Of a stretch of 64,000 bases of DNA, positions 46,506 through 55,571 are shown in pieces. The translations under genes were made by a program, and so were the position numbers. The DNA is from Arthrobacter sp. JZ12 (GTDB lineage Bacteria > Actinomycetota > Actinomycetes > Actinomycetales > Micrococcaceae): positions 2,666,001 to 2,730,000 of the forward strand of contig NZ_CP045246.1 in NCBI RefSeq assembly GCF_035189165.1, given 5' to 3'. Numbering within the stretch: position 1 is the stretch's first letter; each line of letters starts with the position of its first letter. The notes beneath the pieces are model-generated. The model ran no database searches, was not told where the DNA came from, and saw only the letters and a list, made by a program, of their open reading frames with translations.

Positions 46506-47324
46506 TTACTTTCCTCCAGCGCCCATCAGGCCCTGGACAAGCGCGCGGCGCGCAAAGAGATAGACGAGCAGGACGGGCACCATCGAAAGGGTCACTGCGG
46601 CAAGCAGGCCTGGGATGTTGATGCCGTACTGGGTCTGGAAGTTGAACAGGCCAAGGGTCACCACGCGGGTGTCTTCGGACTGGGTGAGGATGAGGGGGAA
46701 GAGGAAGCCGTTCCACGCCTGCAGGGCCGAGAAGACTGCGATCGTGGAGATACCGCCCTTCGACAGCGGAAGGACCAGGCGGAAAAAGGCGCGTGTGGGG
46801 CTCGCTCCGTCCATGGCCATTGCTTCATACAGCTCGCCGGTGATGTCACGCATGGTTCCGGTAAGGATCAGCGTGCAGATCGGCAGCGCGAAGGCGGCTG
46901 TGGGAAGGATGACGCCGATCAGGTTGTCGTACAGTCCAACCGTGTTGATGAGGTAGAAGACCGGGACGATCACGGCCTGCGCGGGAATAGCCAGCCCGAG
47001 GAGGAAGAAGCGGAAAACGAAGGACGCCGCCCTGCTCTTGCTGCGCACGATCGCGTAGCTCAGCGGCGGGACCAGCAGCAGGACGATGCCCACTACGCCC
47101 GCGGTGACGAGCACCGTGTTGAGGAAGTAGAGGCCGAAACCGCTGGTGATCGCGTCCACGTAGTTCTGCAGGGTGAAGCTGGTCGGGAACGCCAGCGGCC
47201 CATTGTCGCCGAACTCCGCGCGGGTCTGGAAGGTGCCGGCCAGCATGACGTACAGCGGCACGGCGACGATCAGCAGCCAGAGGAATGAGCCGACGCCGGC
47301 CAGGTAATTGGGACGGGTCTTCAT
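46506..47324 (-). CDS. Carbohydrate ABC transporter permease (MalG-like, CUT1)
   Basis: The 272-residue permease has six membrane helices and the EAA loop MAMDGASPTRAFFRLVLPLSKGG. The C terminus FARRALVQGLMGAGGK is typical of MalG-type proteins. It imports oligosaccharides with the upstream permease. The ATG at 47324 follows AAGGAC; a GTG one codon earlier is also possible, and both overlap the preceding stop. No ATPase gene is present here, so a shared MsiK-like ATPase elsewhere probably serves it, as is usual for such actinobacterial CUT1 systems. Confidence 0.93.
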   Translation of the reverse strand: MKTRPNYLAGVGSFLWLLIVAVPLYVMLAGTFQTRAEFGDNGPLAFPTSFTLQNYVDAITSGFGLYFLNTVLVTAGVVGIVLLLVPPLSYAIVRSKSRAASFVFRFFLLGLAIPAQAVIVPVFYLINTVGLYDNLIGVILPTAAFALPICTLILTGTMRDITGELYEAMAMDGASPTRAFFRLVLPLSKGGISTIAVFSALQAWNGFLFPLILTQSEDTRVVTLGLFNFQTQYGINIPGLLAAVTLSMVPVLLVYLFARRALVQGLMGAGGK

Positions 47325-48271
47325 CACAGTCCTTCCAGTGAGCTGGTCATCTTGTCGTAGCCCGATACCTTGACCACCACGAGTGAGATCGCGGTGGCAA
47401 CGACCACCAGTACAAGGGCGATGGCGCTACCGACGCCGAAATCAAAGCTCTGGAAGGCCTGCTGGTACATGTAGAAGGCTGTGATCGTGGTATCGGTGCC
47501 CGGTCCGCCGTTGGTCAGGATGAGTACCGTTTCGAAGGTCGTGAGGCCGCCGACCACCATCAGGATGATTGAGGTGATGGCAGTGTTCCGCAGCTGCGGC
47601 ACGGTGATCGAGAAGAACTGGCGGACGGTGCCCGCGCCGTCGATCTGAGCCGCTTGGTACAGGACGGGCGGTATGCCCCTCGCAGCGCCCTGGTAGATCA
47701 GGGTGTGGAACGGGGTGAACTGCCACATTCCCACGAAGATGAGAACCCCAATGGCCCCGGCCTGGTTGCCAAGCAGGTTGCCGTCACCAAAGAGCCAGGA
47801 CAGCTGGCCCGGGATACCGAAGTTCGGGTCGAGCAGGGCCCGCCAGAGAACTGAGATCGCAGCTGATGAAAGCAGCAGCGGAATGAAGTAGATTGCGCTG
47901 AGGATTGCACGGTTCCGCTGGTTACCCGCGGCCCAGACCCCCAGCAGGATGCTCAGCGGTGTCTGCGTGACCACGCCAAGCACAATGAACAGCAGGCTGA
48001 GCCAGAGGCTCTTGAGCATCACGGGATCGGCAACCAGGGTTTCCCAGTTCTCGAGGCCCACGAACTTCGGATCCCCCAGACCGCTCCACGAGGTGAAGGA
48101 CAGGACCGCTACCGCCGCAAGGGGTACAAGGGCAAACAGTGCGAAGAAGATGGTGGCAGGGAGCGCCCAGGCGAATCCCGGGCGTCCCACCAGTGAGGCG
48201 CCCTTGCGGGCCGGACGGCTCTCCTGGGAGCCGCCCGGCGCGGGCTGCCTGCGGGTGGCAAGCGTTGTCAT
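47324..48271 (-). CDS. Carbohydrate ABC transporter permease (MalF-like, CUT1)
   Basis: This 315-residue protein has a basic 30-residue N-terminal tail, six membrane helices, and the EAA loop AAQIDGAGTVRQFFSITVPQL. TNGGPGTDTTITAFYMYQQAF is characteristic of sugar permeases of the MalF/LacF type. It forms the channel with the downstream MalG-like permease and lies eight bases after the binding-protein gene. Confidence 0.94.
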   Translation of the reverse strand: MTTLATRRQPAPGGSQESRPARKGASLVGRPGFAWALPATIFFALFALVPLAAVAVLSFTSWSGLGDPKFVGLENWETLVADPVMLKSLWLSLLFIVLGVVTQTPLSILLGVWAAGNQRNRAILSAIYFIPLLLSSAAISVLWRALLDPNFGIPGQLSWLFGDGNLLGNQAGAIGVLIFVGMWQFTPFHTLIYQGAARGIPPVLYQAAQIDGAGTVRQFFSITVPQLRNTAITSIILMVVGGLTTFETVLILTNGGPGTDTTITAFYMYQQAFQSFDFGVGSAIALVLVVVATAISLVVVKVSGYDKMTSSLEGL

Positions 48272-48279
48272 GGTGTGTC

Positions 48280-49584
48280 CTACAAACTCTGCATGGCCTT
48301 GATGAAGCCGTCTTCATCGATCTGGCCGCTGAAGAACTGCGAAACGGCAGTGTGGATGGTCACGGTTGCCTCGGGCGGGTAGGCCTGGTCCCAGGAGAGC
48401 TGGAAGTGCGGCGCGTTCTGCACGAGGTCGAACTGGTACTTGGCGAACTCGGGATCCGCCGCCTGATCGAGGAACTGCTCCGTGTTGGTTGTGGTGGGGA
48501 GGTTTCCGATTGCAACCTGCTGCTGCACGAACTCGTCCGAGTACATCAGCTTGAGGAATTCGGCAGCCTCATCCGGGTAGCGGGTGTTCTTGTGGATCGA
48601 GTAGAAGTTGTTGGTGTTGCCGGCCAGGTTGTGGGGGTCACCCTTTCCACCTTCAATGGCGGGGAACTCGCTATACCCGAGGACCTCCTCAGCGAACGCG
48701 GGGTCCGAATCCTGATGCGTGGCGTAGGCCCACGATCCCATCAGTTCGAAGCCCGCGCGGCCGCTGGAGAGCAGGGCGGGAGATCCGCCGTCGGTGAATT
48801 TGACGGAGTCGAAGTTGGTGCCGAAAGCACCCGCATCCACCAGTTCACGGAGCATGCCCAGTGCCTTGCGACTCTCCTCGGACTCCCACACGCTGGTGTC
48901 TCCGTCGATTGCCTTCTGGAACAGGTCCTCGCCTGCTACCCGGTCGAAGACGTACTGGAACCACATTTGAGTGGGCCACTGGTCCGCGCCGCCAAGGGCG
49001 ATCGGCGTAACTCCAATGGCCTTCAGCTTCTCTACCGCGTCGAGCAGCTCATCCCACGTCGCCGGGGGAGCATCGATGCCTGCCTTCTTGAGGACTTCCG
49101 AGTTGTTGAACAGCATCACCGGCTGTGTGCCGCGCATCGGCACGCCGTATGCCTTGCCGTCCACCGTCGCCGTCTCGAAAACCGACGGCAGGAAGGCTTC
49201 CTTCAGCTGCGGATCTTCCTCGATGTACTCGTCGAGCGGCAGGACGAGGCCGGCATCAACGAAGTTGGCGATGCTTCCGCCGCCCCAGTTGAAGAAGATG
49301 TCCGGGGCAGACTCGGTATCAATGATGGTCTGCAGCTTCGTCTGGTAGTCGGCTCCGGGGATGGTGTCGAGTACGATCTTGACGTCGGACGTCTCGTTGA
49401 ACTTGTCCACCATTGCCTGTTCCACCGTGTTACCGGCGTCCCCGTACACGGCCAGGTGCAGCTCACCTTCGGGTCGGTTGGAAGCGTCGCCGCCTCCTCC
49501 GCCACATCCCGCCAGCGTCAGTCCCAGCATCACGGCTGCGGTGCCTGCTAGACCCCGTGCCATCCAGGTTCGGTTGTTCTTCAT
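48280..49584 (-). CDS. Sugar-binding lipoprotein of the xylo-oligosaccharide ABC system (BxlE-like)
   Basis: The 434-residue protein has a lipobox LTLAG-Cys27 followed by a Gly-rich linker. The SBP_bac_1 fold shows FNETSDVKIVLDTIPGADYQ, the APDIFFNWGGG stretch, GVPMRGTQPVMLFNN and RAGFELMGSWAY. It should capture xylo-oligosaccharides at the cell surface; substrate specificity is inferred from the neighbouring glycosidases. GAGAGG precedes the ATG by six bases, and a CGAAAGTTTCG operator sits just upstream. It is the first gene of the operon. Confidence 0.93.
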   Translation of the reverse strand: MKNNRTWMARGLAGTAAVMLGLTLAGCGGGGGDASNRPEGELHLAVYGDAGNTVEQAMVDKFNETSDVKIVLDTIPGADYQTKLQTIIDTESAPDIFFNWGGGSIANFVDAGLVLPLDEYIEEDPQLKEAFLPSVFETATVDGKAYGVPMRGTQPVMLFNNSEVLKKAGIDAPPATWDELLDAVEKLKAIGVTPIALGGADQWPTQMWFQYVFDRVAGEDLFQKAIDGDTSVWESEESRKALGMLRELVDAGAFGTNFDSVKFTDGGSPALLSSGRAGFELMGSWAYATHQDSDPAFAEEVLGYSEFPAIEGGKGDPHNLAGNTNNFYSIHKNTRYPDEAAEFLKLMYSDEFVQQQVAIGNLPTTTNTEQFLDQAADPEFAKYQFDLVQNAPHFQLSWDQAYPPEATVTIHTAVSQFFSGQIDEDGFIKAMQSL

Positions 49585-49595
49585 CGAACGCCTCT

Positions 49596-49724
49596 CGAAA
49601 GTTTCGATGTTTTCATCGAAAGTTACATGATGGATTGAGTGTATATATCGATTCCGGGGATGCGCAAGGAGAAAAAGTGCGACGCGTCACATTAGTTTTT
49701 CGATAGGTCTTTCGAAAACTTTCG
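49596..49724. promoter_or_regulatory. Operator sites in the lacI/binding-protein divergent region
   Basis: CGAAAGTTTCG (49596-49606) is a perfect palindrome about 12 bp before the sugar-binding gene. A half-site CGAAAGTT follows at 49617-49624. CGAAAACTTTCG (49713-49724) sits just before the lacI -10. The arms match the CGAA/TTCG type of site I recall for BxlR in Streptomyces. The LacI protein encoded here is the obvious ligand, which would repress both its own gene and the operon. Confidence 0.75.
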
Positions 49725-49731
49725 CTCCATG

Positions 49732-49743
49732 TATGCTGACACC
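49732..49743 (+). promoter_or_regulatory. Candidate -10 element of leaderless lacI-type gene
   Basis: TATGCT (49732-49737) ends six bases before the ATG at 49744; there is no Shine-Dalgarno sequence. The operator at 49713-49724 would lie in the promoter spacer. Confidence 0.5.
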
Positions 49744-50802
49744 ATGTCGAACGGTACGGAGGAACCAAGGGTAACGCTGGCTCAGTTGGCCTCGGAGGCG
49801 GGAGTCTCGCTGGCCACCATCTCCAAGGTGGTGAACGGGCGTTCGGACGTTTCCGCGAAAACTCGCGCGAAAGTTGAGGAGCTACTGGAGCGGCACGGGT
49901 ACCGACGTCGCCAGTCATCCAACGTCAGGACCGGGCTGGTGGAGTTGGTTTTTCACGAACTGGAAAGCGCGTGGGCTCTGGAGCTGATTCGCGGCGTTGA
50001 GAACGTTGCGCGCGAACACGGCATGAGCGTCGTCCTCACGGAGACAGGTACACGGCAAGCGCCCGGAACGGAATGGATCGAGGGTGTGATGGCCCGACGT
50101 CCAGCCGGAGTGGTGCTTGTCTTCTCCGACCTTCCTCACGATTTCCGCCAGAAACTTGATGCCCGCGGAATTCCCTTCGTGATCATCGATCCGGCCGGGG
50201 ACCCCTCACCCGATGTACCCTCCGTGGGCTCCGCAAACTGGGCAGGCGGCATGATGGCCACGCGCCACCTGATCGAACTGGGGCACTCCCGTGTGGCTGT
50301 GATCAGCGGCCCCGAAGACATGATGTGTTCGCTCGCCCGCGTTGACGGCTACCGCTCGGCTATGAACATGGCCTCGCTGCCGATAGAACCGGGCTTTATC
50401 CGCTACGGCAACTTCCACGTCGACGGCGGGCGCGACCACGCACTGGCGCTGCTGACCAGCGAGGCCCCGCCCACGGCCATCTTTGCCGGCAGCGATCTGC
50501 AGGCCCTGGGCGTGCTGGACGCCGCCCGGCAGATCGGCCTGCGGGTCCCGGAGGAACTCTCCATCGTTGGCTACGACGACCTGCAACTGGCCCGGTGGTC
50601 AAGTCCTGCCCTCACCACGATCCACCAGCCGCTCATCCAGATGGCAGAGGAAGCGACCCGGATGGTCCTGCGCCTCCGCGAGGGGGAACGCCCCAACAAC
50701 CTGAGGCTGGACCTTGCCACCAGCCTTGTGGTGCGCCAGAGCACTGCCGCTCCACTCGAACGCAATCGGGAGGCACTGTCCGGAAGCCATAACCGCGGCT
50801 GA
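49744..50802 (+). CDS. LacI-family regulator of the xylan cluster (BxlR-like)
   Basis: The 352-residue protein has an N-terminal LacI HTH (about 10-29, VTLAQLASEAGVSLATISKV) and a hinge helix region (AKVEELLERHGYRR). The periplasmic-binding-like effector domain contains GMMATRHLIELGHSRVAVIS, GYRSAM, AIFAGSDLQALGVLDA and IVGYDDLQLARWSSPALTTI. It probably binds a xylo-oligosaccharide or xylose as inducer. It faces the transport/hydrolase operon, and repeated CGAAA/TTTCG sites lie between them. Confidence 0.94.
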   Translation: MSNGTEEPRVTLAQLASEAGVSLATISKVVNGRSDVSAKTRAKVEELLERHGYRRRQSSNVRTGLVELVFHELESAWALELIRGVENVAREHGMSVVLTETGTRQAPGTEWIEGVMARRPAGVVLVFSDLPHDFRQKLDARGIPFVIIDPAGDPSPDVPSVGSANWAGGMMATRHLIELGHSRVAVISGPEDMMCSLARVDGYRSAMNMASLPIEPGFIRYGNFHVDGGRDHALALLTSEAPPTAIFAGSDLQALGVLDAARQIGLRVPEELSIVGYDDLQLARWSSPALTTIHQPLIQMAEEATRMVLRLREGERPNNLRLDLATSLVVRQSTAAPLERNREALSGSHNRG

Positions 50803-50827
50803 GCCGGAGCGCTTCCTTTCACAAACG

Positions 50828-50883
50828 CGTCGGTAGGTTGCAGGATCGTCGGGGCTGTCCGACGATCCTGCAACCTACCGACG
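50828..50883. repeat. Palindromic element B (terminator-like) at the far end of the xylan cluster
   Basis: The arms 50828-50852 and 50859-50883 pair perfectly over 25 bp with a 6-nt loop, followed by TTT. The core 50840-50873 has the same arms (GCAGGATCGT / ACGATCCTGCAA) and the same 12-nt spacing as element A at 39863-39896, while the outer arms differ. It can terminate the lacI gene. Confidence 0.88.
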
Positions 50884-50925
50884 TTTCCGTTTGGGCCTGG
50901 GCATGAAAGGCGTTGCGTGCACAAC

Positions 50926-50969
50926 AAGAACCAGCGGCCTGACAATTACTGTCGTGGCCGCTGGTTCTT
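50926..50969 (-). terminator. Terminator of the DUF3073 gene
   Basis: AAGAACCAGCGGCC (50926-50939) pairs perfectly with 50956-50969 (14 bp, 16-nt loop), just downstream of the DUF3073 stop on the minus strand. The U-tract is short. Confidence 0.7.
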
Positions 50970-51009
50970 AACGTATGGTGCGGGCTCTCAGCCCAGGCGA
51001 AGAGGCTGG

Positions 51010-51237
51010 TTAACCGATACGGCGAGTGTCGCCGTCGTCCTCTTCATCATCAAACTGGTCCGCGTACTTGTCCTCATACTCCGCGTAGTCCGGTTCAACC
51101 GGATCATCATGGCGGGAGGCACGACTACTGGGGCCTGTGAGCTCACGCTGCAGTGCCGAGTAGTCAGTGGCCGGGCTGAAGTACTTCATGTCCCGCGCCT
51201 GCTTGGTGGCTTTCGCCTTCTGACGGCCGCGCCCCAT
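51010..51237 (-). CDS. DUF3073 protein
   Basis: The 75-residue protein starts MGRGRQKAKATKQARDMKYF, the hallmark of DUF3073, and continues with YSALQRELTG and a very acidic tail (EYEDKYADQFDDEEDD). The function is unknown. ATG 51237 is preceded by GGGGG with a 7-nt spacer; the open extension to 51324 is not supported. I recall DUF3073 genes directly next to purM in mycobacteria (Rv0809-Rv0810c). Here 11 kb of xylan genes separate them. Confidence 0.92.
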   Translation of the reverse strand: MGRGRQKAKATKQARDMKYFSPATDYSALQRELTGPSSRASRHDDPVEPDYAEYEDKYADQFDDEEDDGDTRRIG

Positions 51238-51511
51238 GGCGTGACCCCCTTTTGTGCGTCGATCCGGAGGTGGTCGCTTGAGCCTTGAAGCAAGACGTAG
51301 CGAGGCCCCGGAGTATCCGGTCAATGTGTCGTACGTATAGGTTACATGCTTTCAGGTACCACGCGCGTCCCGGCCGCCTCGAACACGTCGCAATACCAGC
51401 CGCGCCCCGCGTCTCGATCATGCGTTCGGGCAACATTGTTGGCTAAAGTCGGGGGTTAATCGGAGCACAGCCGCCCGCAGCACAGTTGGGCACAGGAGAG
51501 GGCAGTTCACT

Positions 51512-52780
51512 ATGAGCGATCAGCCGGGCAAGCCGGAGAACGGCGATTCGGCAGGCGAACCGGCAATACCGGAACCGGTGCTCGTAGATTCCGACGACGT
51601 AAGGCTCGCCGATCCTGAGGTTTCGGACGACGCCCTCGAGCCCGATCTCGATACCCCCGCGGAGGCCGTGACCCTGACTGAGCCCTCCCTTGAGCCGGCG
51701 GAGATCAGTGCGGAGTCGGCTGACGCCGCATCCCTCGGCGAAGCGGCGTCGGAAGCGGAGGCCGTAGCGCAGGAGGCCGACGAGGTGGGGACCCTGGTTG
51801 GCGGCCCGCAGCCGCAGGCGGAGGCCGACGTGGCAGGCACTGCTCCCGCGGGCGGCAAAGCCGGCGATGTCCCTCCCGCCATCACCAACCTCGCGGCGTC
51901 AGGCGATGAACCCGGCTGGACGGCGTCGCAGGAAGACCAGGAGCGCTGGGACGCCCTGTTCGAGGAGGGACAGGCGATTGCGTCCCAGCAGGCCGAACCT
52001 CCGGCCGCAGGCGCGCCCGCTACCGACGCCGGTGGCCCTGCTGACGACGCCGGTGCCCCCGCTGATGACGACGCCGGTGCCCCCGCTGGCACTGAAGGCG
52101 CCCCTGCCTCGCCATGGGCGCAGCCCTTCCCGTCGCCGAAGCCTGCCGCGCAGGCGCAGACGCCTGTCGGCGGGCCCTACGGCTTCCCGCCGGCCGGTGC
52201 TTCAGCAGGCGAGCCGGGCCGGGCCGGCAGCAGGCGCGCCACCCGAAGCAACGAGCCGAAAAAGTCGGGCCGAAGCCGGCTCATTGTGGTCGCGGTTGCA
52301 GTACTAGTGGTAGCCCTTCTGATTTTCGCGATTGTACGCATTGTGGACGCAGTGCAGGGAAGCGATCCCGGCGCGGGCCCTTCCGCCAATACCACTCCCG
52401 GCGCGGACGGAATCATCGCCGAAAATCTCTCGCCCCTTCAGCTCGCCACCGGTGACTGCATTCGAAGCTTCGACTCGGCGAACGTCAGCGCCAATGTCAC
52501 CACGGTCACCTGCACCACTCCACACAACGCGCAGCTGCTTGCAACCACCAGCCTCCCTGCGGAAGCCGAGTTCCCCGGCGAGGAGTCTCTGGGCGCCAGC
52601 GGCGATGAGCTGTGCAATGCCGTCCAGATCGATGAGACGGCAGCAGCTGACTACAGCGGGCTCACCCTCACCCAGGTCACCCCGACGTCGCGCACGTGGG
52701 CGGAGGGCGACCGAAGGCTGGACTGCTTCGTGGTCTCTGACGAGGGCAACGTCATCACTGACACACTGCTGGCGCGCTAG
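51512..52780 (+). CDS. Septum-formation-family membrane protein with long acidic disordered N terminus
   Basis: This 422-residue protein begins with about 245 residues of Ala/Glu/Asp/Pro-rich low complexity, including near-identical ADDAGAPADD repeats. One membrane helix follows (about 256-278). The extracellular domain of about 120 residues fits the Septum_form family: LATGDCIRSFDS, CTTPHNAQLLAT, EFPGEESLGASGDELCN and WAEGDRRLDCFV, with four Cys likely in two disulfides. A role at the division site is only implied by the family name. A 17-bp tandem duplication covers its stop codon. Confidence 0.82.
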   Translation: MSDQPGKPENGDSAGEPAIPEPVLVDSDDVRLADPEVSDDALEPDLDTPAEAVTLTEPSLEPAEISAESADAASLGEAASEAEAVAQEADEVGTLVGGPQPQAEADVAGTAPAGGKAGDVPPAITNLAASGDEPGWTASQEDQERWDALFEEGQAIASQQAEPPAAGAPATDAGGPADDAGAPADDDAGAPAGTEGAPASPWAQPFPSPKPAAQAQTPVGGPYGFPPAGASAGEPGRAGSRRATRSNEPKKSGRSRLIVVAVAVLVVALLIFAIVRIVDAVQGSDPGAGPSANTTPGADGIIAENLSPLQLATGDCIRSFDSANVSANVTTVTCTTPHNAQLLATTSLPAEAEFPGEESLGASGDELCNAVQIDETAAADYSGLTLTQVTPTSRTWAEGDRRLDCFVVSDEGNVITDTLLAR

Positions 52781-52797
52781 CACTGCTGGCGGGCTAG
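52764..52797 (+). repeat. 17-bp tandem duplication at the end of the septum-type gene
   Basis: CACTGCTGGCGCGCTAG (52764-52780, including the stop) is followed at once by CACTGCTGGCGGGCTAG (52781-52797). One base differs. It repeats the gene's last five codons and stop in the non-coding DNA. Confidence 0.85.
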
Positions 52798-52856
52798 CGG
52801 GCGAAGGTCGCGCTAACCCGCCGGCAGGTGTCCTGGCCGTCAGCCGGTGATTTCCG

Positions 52857-55454
52857 CTAGTCGGTGACGCTGGCGACGCTCAGCCCTTCAGCGCCGTCGG
52901 TAGCGCGGTCCACACGCACCTTGTCGCCGTCGCTGATGTCTCCGGCGAGGAGTCCGCGCGCAAGCCGGTCGCCGATCTCGCGCTGCACCAGTCGGCGCAG
53001 CGGACGGGCACCGTACGCCGGGTCGAAGCCCGTCAGAGCCAGCCACTCGCGGGCGGCGTCCGTGACATCCAGGGTGAGCCGCCGTTCCTGCAGGCGTCCG
53101 GCCAGGGACTGGACCTGCAAATCCACGATCTGCGAGAGCTCCTCGATGCTGAGCGCATCGAACATGATGATGTCGTCCAGCCGGTTCAGGAACTCCGGCT
53201 TGAAGCTGACATTCACCACCGACATCACGGCGTCGCGGCGGGCCTTCTCATCGAGCGTCGGGTCGACCAGGAACTGGGAACCGAGGTTCGAGGTCATCAC
53301 GAGGATGACGTTGCGGAAGTCCACCGTGCGGCCCTGGCCGTCGGTGAGGCGGCCGTCGTCGAGCACCTGCAGCAGGATGTCGAAGACTTCCGGGTGAGCC
53401 TTTTCAACCTCGTCCAGCAGCACCACGCTGTAGGGGCGGCGCCGGACGGCCTCGGTGAGCTGTCCACCCTCCTCGTAGCCGACGTAGCCCGGAGGGGCTC
53501 CCACCAACCGGGCAACGGCGTGCTTTTCGGAGTACTCGGACATGTCGATGCGCACCATGGCGCGTTCGTCGTCGAACAGGAAGTCCGCCAGGGACTTGGC
53601 GAGCTCGGTCTTGCCGACGCCGGTGGGGCCGAGGAACAGGAAGGAGCCGGTGGGCCGGTCCGGGTCGGAGATTCCGGCACGTGCACGGCGTACCGCGTCG
53701 GAGACCGACGCCACGGCCTTCTTCTGGCCGATCAGCCGGTTCCCGAGGTTCTCCTCCATGTGCAGGAGCTTCTGGCTCTCGCCCTGCAGCATGCGGCCGG
53801 CAGGGATGCCGGTCCACGCCGAAATGACCTCCGCGATGTCGGCTCCAGTAACTTCCTCGGCCACCATCAGCTCAGGCTCGTCTGCGGTACGGGCTTCCTC
53901 GGCCTGGGCCTCGTCCAACTCGCGCTGCACCTGTGGGATCTCGCCGTACAGGATGCGCGACGCCGCTTCAAGGTCGCCTTCACGCTGCGCGCGGTCGGCC
54001 TGTGAGCGCAATTCATCCAGCTTCGCCTTCAGGTCACCGACCCGGTTCAGCCCGGCCTTTTCGGCTTCCCAGCGGGCGTTCAGCGCGGCCAGCTGCTCCT
54101 TGCGGTCGGCCATGTCCGCACGCAGGGCCTCGAGCCGCTCCACGGACGCCTCGTCGGTCTCACCCTCAAGGGCGAGCTCCTCCATGGTCAAACGGTCGAC
54201 GGCGCGGCGCAGCTGGTCGATCTCCTCCGGTGCGGAGTCAATCTCCATGCGCAGGCGCGACGCTGCTTCATCCACCAAGTCGATGGCCTTGTCGGGCAAC
54301 TGCCGGCCGGTGATGTAGCGGTTGGACAGCGTGGCTGCCGCAACGAGGGCGGAGTCGGCGATGGAAACCTTGTGGTGCGCCTCGTACCGTTCCTTCAGTC
54401 CGCGCAGGATACCGATGGTGTCTTCCACGCTGGGCTCGCCGACGTAGACCTGCTGGAAGCGGCGTTCCAGCGCGGCGTCCTTTTCGATGTTCTCGCGGTA
54501 CTCATCGAGCGTGGTTGCACCGATCAGGCGCAGTTCACCGCGGGCGAGCATGGGCTTGAGCATGTTGCCGGCGTCCATGGAGCCTTCGGACGCGCCTGCC
54601 CCGACGACGGTGTGAAGCTCGTCGATGAACGTGACGATCTGCCCGTTCGACGCCTTGATCTCCTCGAGCACAGCCTTGAGCCGCTCCTCGAACTCGCCGC
54701 GGTACTTGGCACCGGCGATCATGGAGCCCAGGTCCAGGCTGATCAGCGTCTTCCCGCGCAGGGATTCCGGCACGTCACCGGCGACCATGCGCTGAGCAAG
54801 CCCCTCGACGACGGCGGTCTTGCCGACGCCGGGCTCGCCGATCAGCACCGGGTTGTTCTTGGTGCGGCGGGACAGCACCTGCACCACGCGACGGATTTCG
54901 GTGTCCCGCCCGATGACGGGGTCAAGCTTGCCCGAACGTGCAATCTCGGTGAGGTCCACGCCGAACTTCTCGAGCGCCTGGAAGGTGTTCTCCGGGTCCG
55001 GGCTGGTGACCCGCCGGTCACCGCGGACGCCCGGAAGCGCCGCCCTCAGCGCATCGAGGGACGCGCCCTCTTCCTTCAGGATGCGGCCGGCCGCGCCGGA
55101 ATCGGCAGCGATACCCAGCAGCAGGTGCTCGGTGGAGACATAGGAGTCGCCGAGTGTCTCGGCCTCCTGCTGGGCGGCCGTGATGACCTGCAGCATGGGC
55201 CGGGAGAACTGCGCCTGCGCCACGGAGGAGCCCGACGACGACGGCAACGCCTTGATCGCGGAGCTCGCCTTGACGCTCACGCTGTCCGCGCCCACACCGG
55301 CGCCGGTAAGGAGGGCGACGGCAACGCCGTCGCGCTGGTCCATCAGCGCCTTGAGCAGGTGCACAGGCTCCACCTGCGGGTTCCCCGCCGTGGATGCATT
55401 CATGGCGGAAGCGCTCAGCGCTTCCTGGCTCTTGGTAGTGAACTTGGCGTCCAT
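52857..55454 (-). CDS. clpB: ClpB protein disaggregase
   Basis: The 865-residue AAA+ chaperone rescues aggregated proteins with DnaK. It has an N-domain starting [16 protein letters not shown]1 with Walker [10 protein letters not shown] and Walker B FIDELHT, and a coiled-coil M-domain (about 400-520). NBD2 has GPTGVGKTE and LLDEVEKAH, followed by the C-terminal small domain ([15 protein letters not shown]). There is no ClpP-docking IGF/L loop, as expected for ClpB. ATG 55454 is preceded by GGAGG at a 6-nt spacing. A HAIR-like operator lies at 55487-55507. Confidence 0.97.
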   Translation of the reverse strand: MDAKFTTKSQEALSASAMNASTAGNPQVEPVHLLKALMDQRDGVAVALLTGAGVGADSVSVKASSAIKALPSSSGSSVAQAQFSRPMLQVITAAQQEAETLGDSYVSTEHLLLGIAADSGAAGRILKEEGASLDALRAALPGVRGDRRVTSPDPENTFQALEKFGVDLTEIARSGKLDPVIGRDTEIRRVVQVLSRRTKNNPVLIGEPGVGKTAVVEGLAQRMVAGDVPESLRGKTLISLDLGSMIAGAKYRGEFEERLKAVLEEIKASNGQIVTFIDELHTVVGAGASEGSMDAGNMLKPMLARGELRLIGATTLDEYRENIEKDAALERRFQQVYVGEPSVEDTIGILRGLKERYEAHHKVSIADSALVAAATLSNRYITGRQLPDKAIDLVDEAASRLRMEIDSAPEEIDQLRRAVDRLTMEELALEGETDEASVERLEALRADMADRKEQLAALNARWEAEKAGLNRVGDLKAKLDELRSQADRAQREGDLEAASRILYGEIPQVQRELDEAQAEEARTADEPELMVAEEVTGADIAEVISAWTGIPAGRMLQGESQKLLHMEENLGNRLIGQKKAVASVSDAVRRARAGISDPDRPTGSFLFLGPTGVGKTELAKSLADFLFDDERAMVRIDMSEYSEKHAVARLVGAPPGYVGYEEGGQLTEAVRRRPYSVVLLDEVEKAHPEVFDILLQVLDDGRLTDGQGRTVDFRNVILVMTSNLGSQFLVDPTLDEKARRDAVMSVVNVSFKPEFLNRLDDIIMFDALSIEELSQIVDLQVQSLAGRLQERRLTLDVTDAAREWLALTGFDPAYGARPLRRLVQREIGDRLARGLLAGDISDGDKVRVDRATDGAEGLSVASVTD

Positions 55455-55486
55455 GCCGACCTCCCTGGAGTAGCACAACAACTAAG

Positions 55487-55507
55487 TTGAGTGTACTACG
55501 CTCAACT
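55487..55507. promoter_or_regulatory. HAIR-like operator (HspR) upstream of clpB
   Basis: GTTGAGT-N7-GCTCAAC (55487-55507) closely resembles the HspR inverted repeat CTTGAGT-N7-ACTCAAG. A further TTGAGT half-site is at 55510-55515. It is 33 bp upstream of the clpB start, where it could block the promoter until heat shock. hspR is not in this window. Confidence 0.75.
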
Positions 55508-55571
55508 CTTGAGTGGGATGGTCGCGCGTCCTTTTCACTTCAGGCGAACTGCGCTCAGCGGGCTATTGTTC

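Noticed and set aside
46506..48271. Missing ATPase as evidence of a broken sugar transporter
   Set aside because: CUT1 systems of actinobacteria commonly lack their own ATPase and share an MsiK-type one encoded elsewhere.
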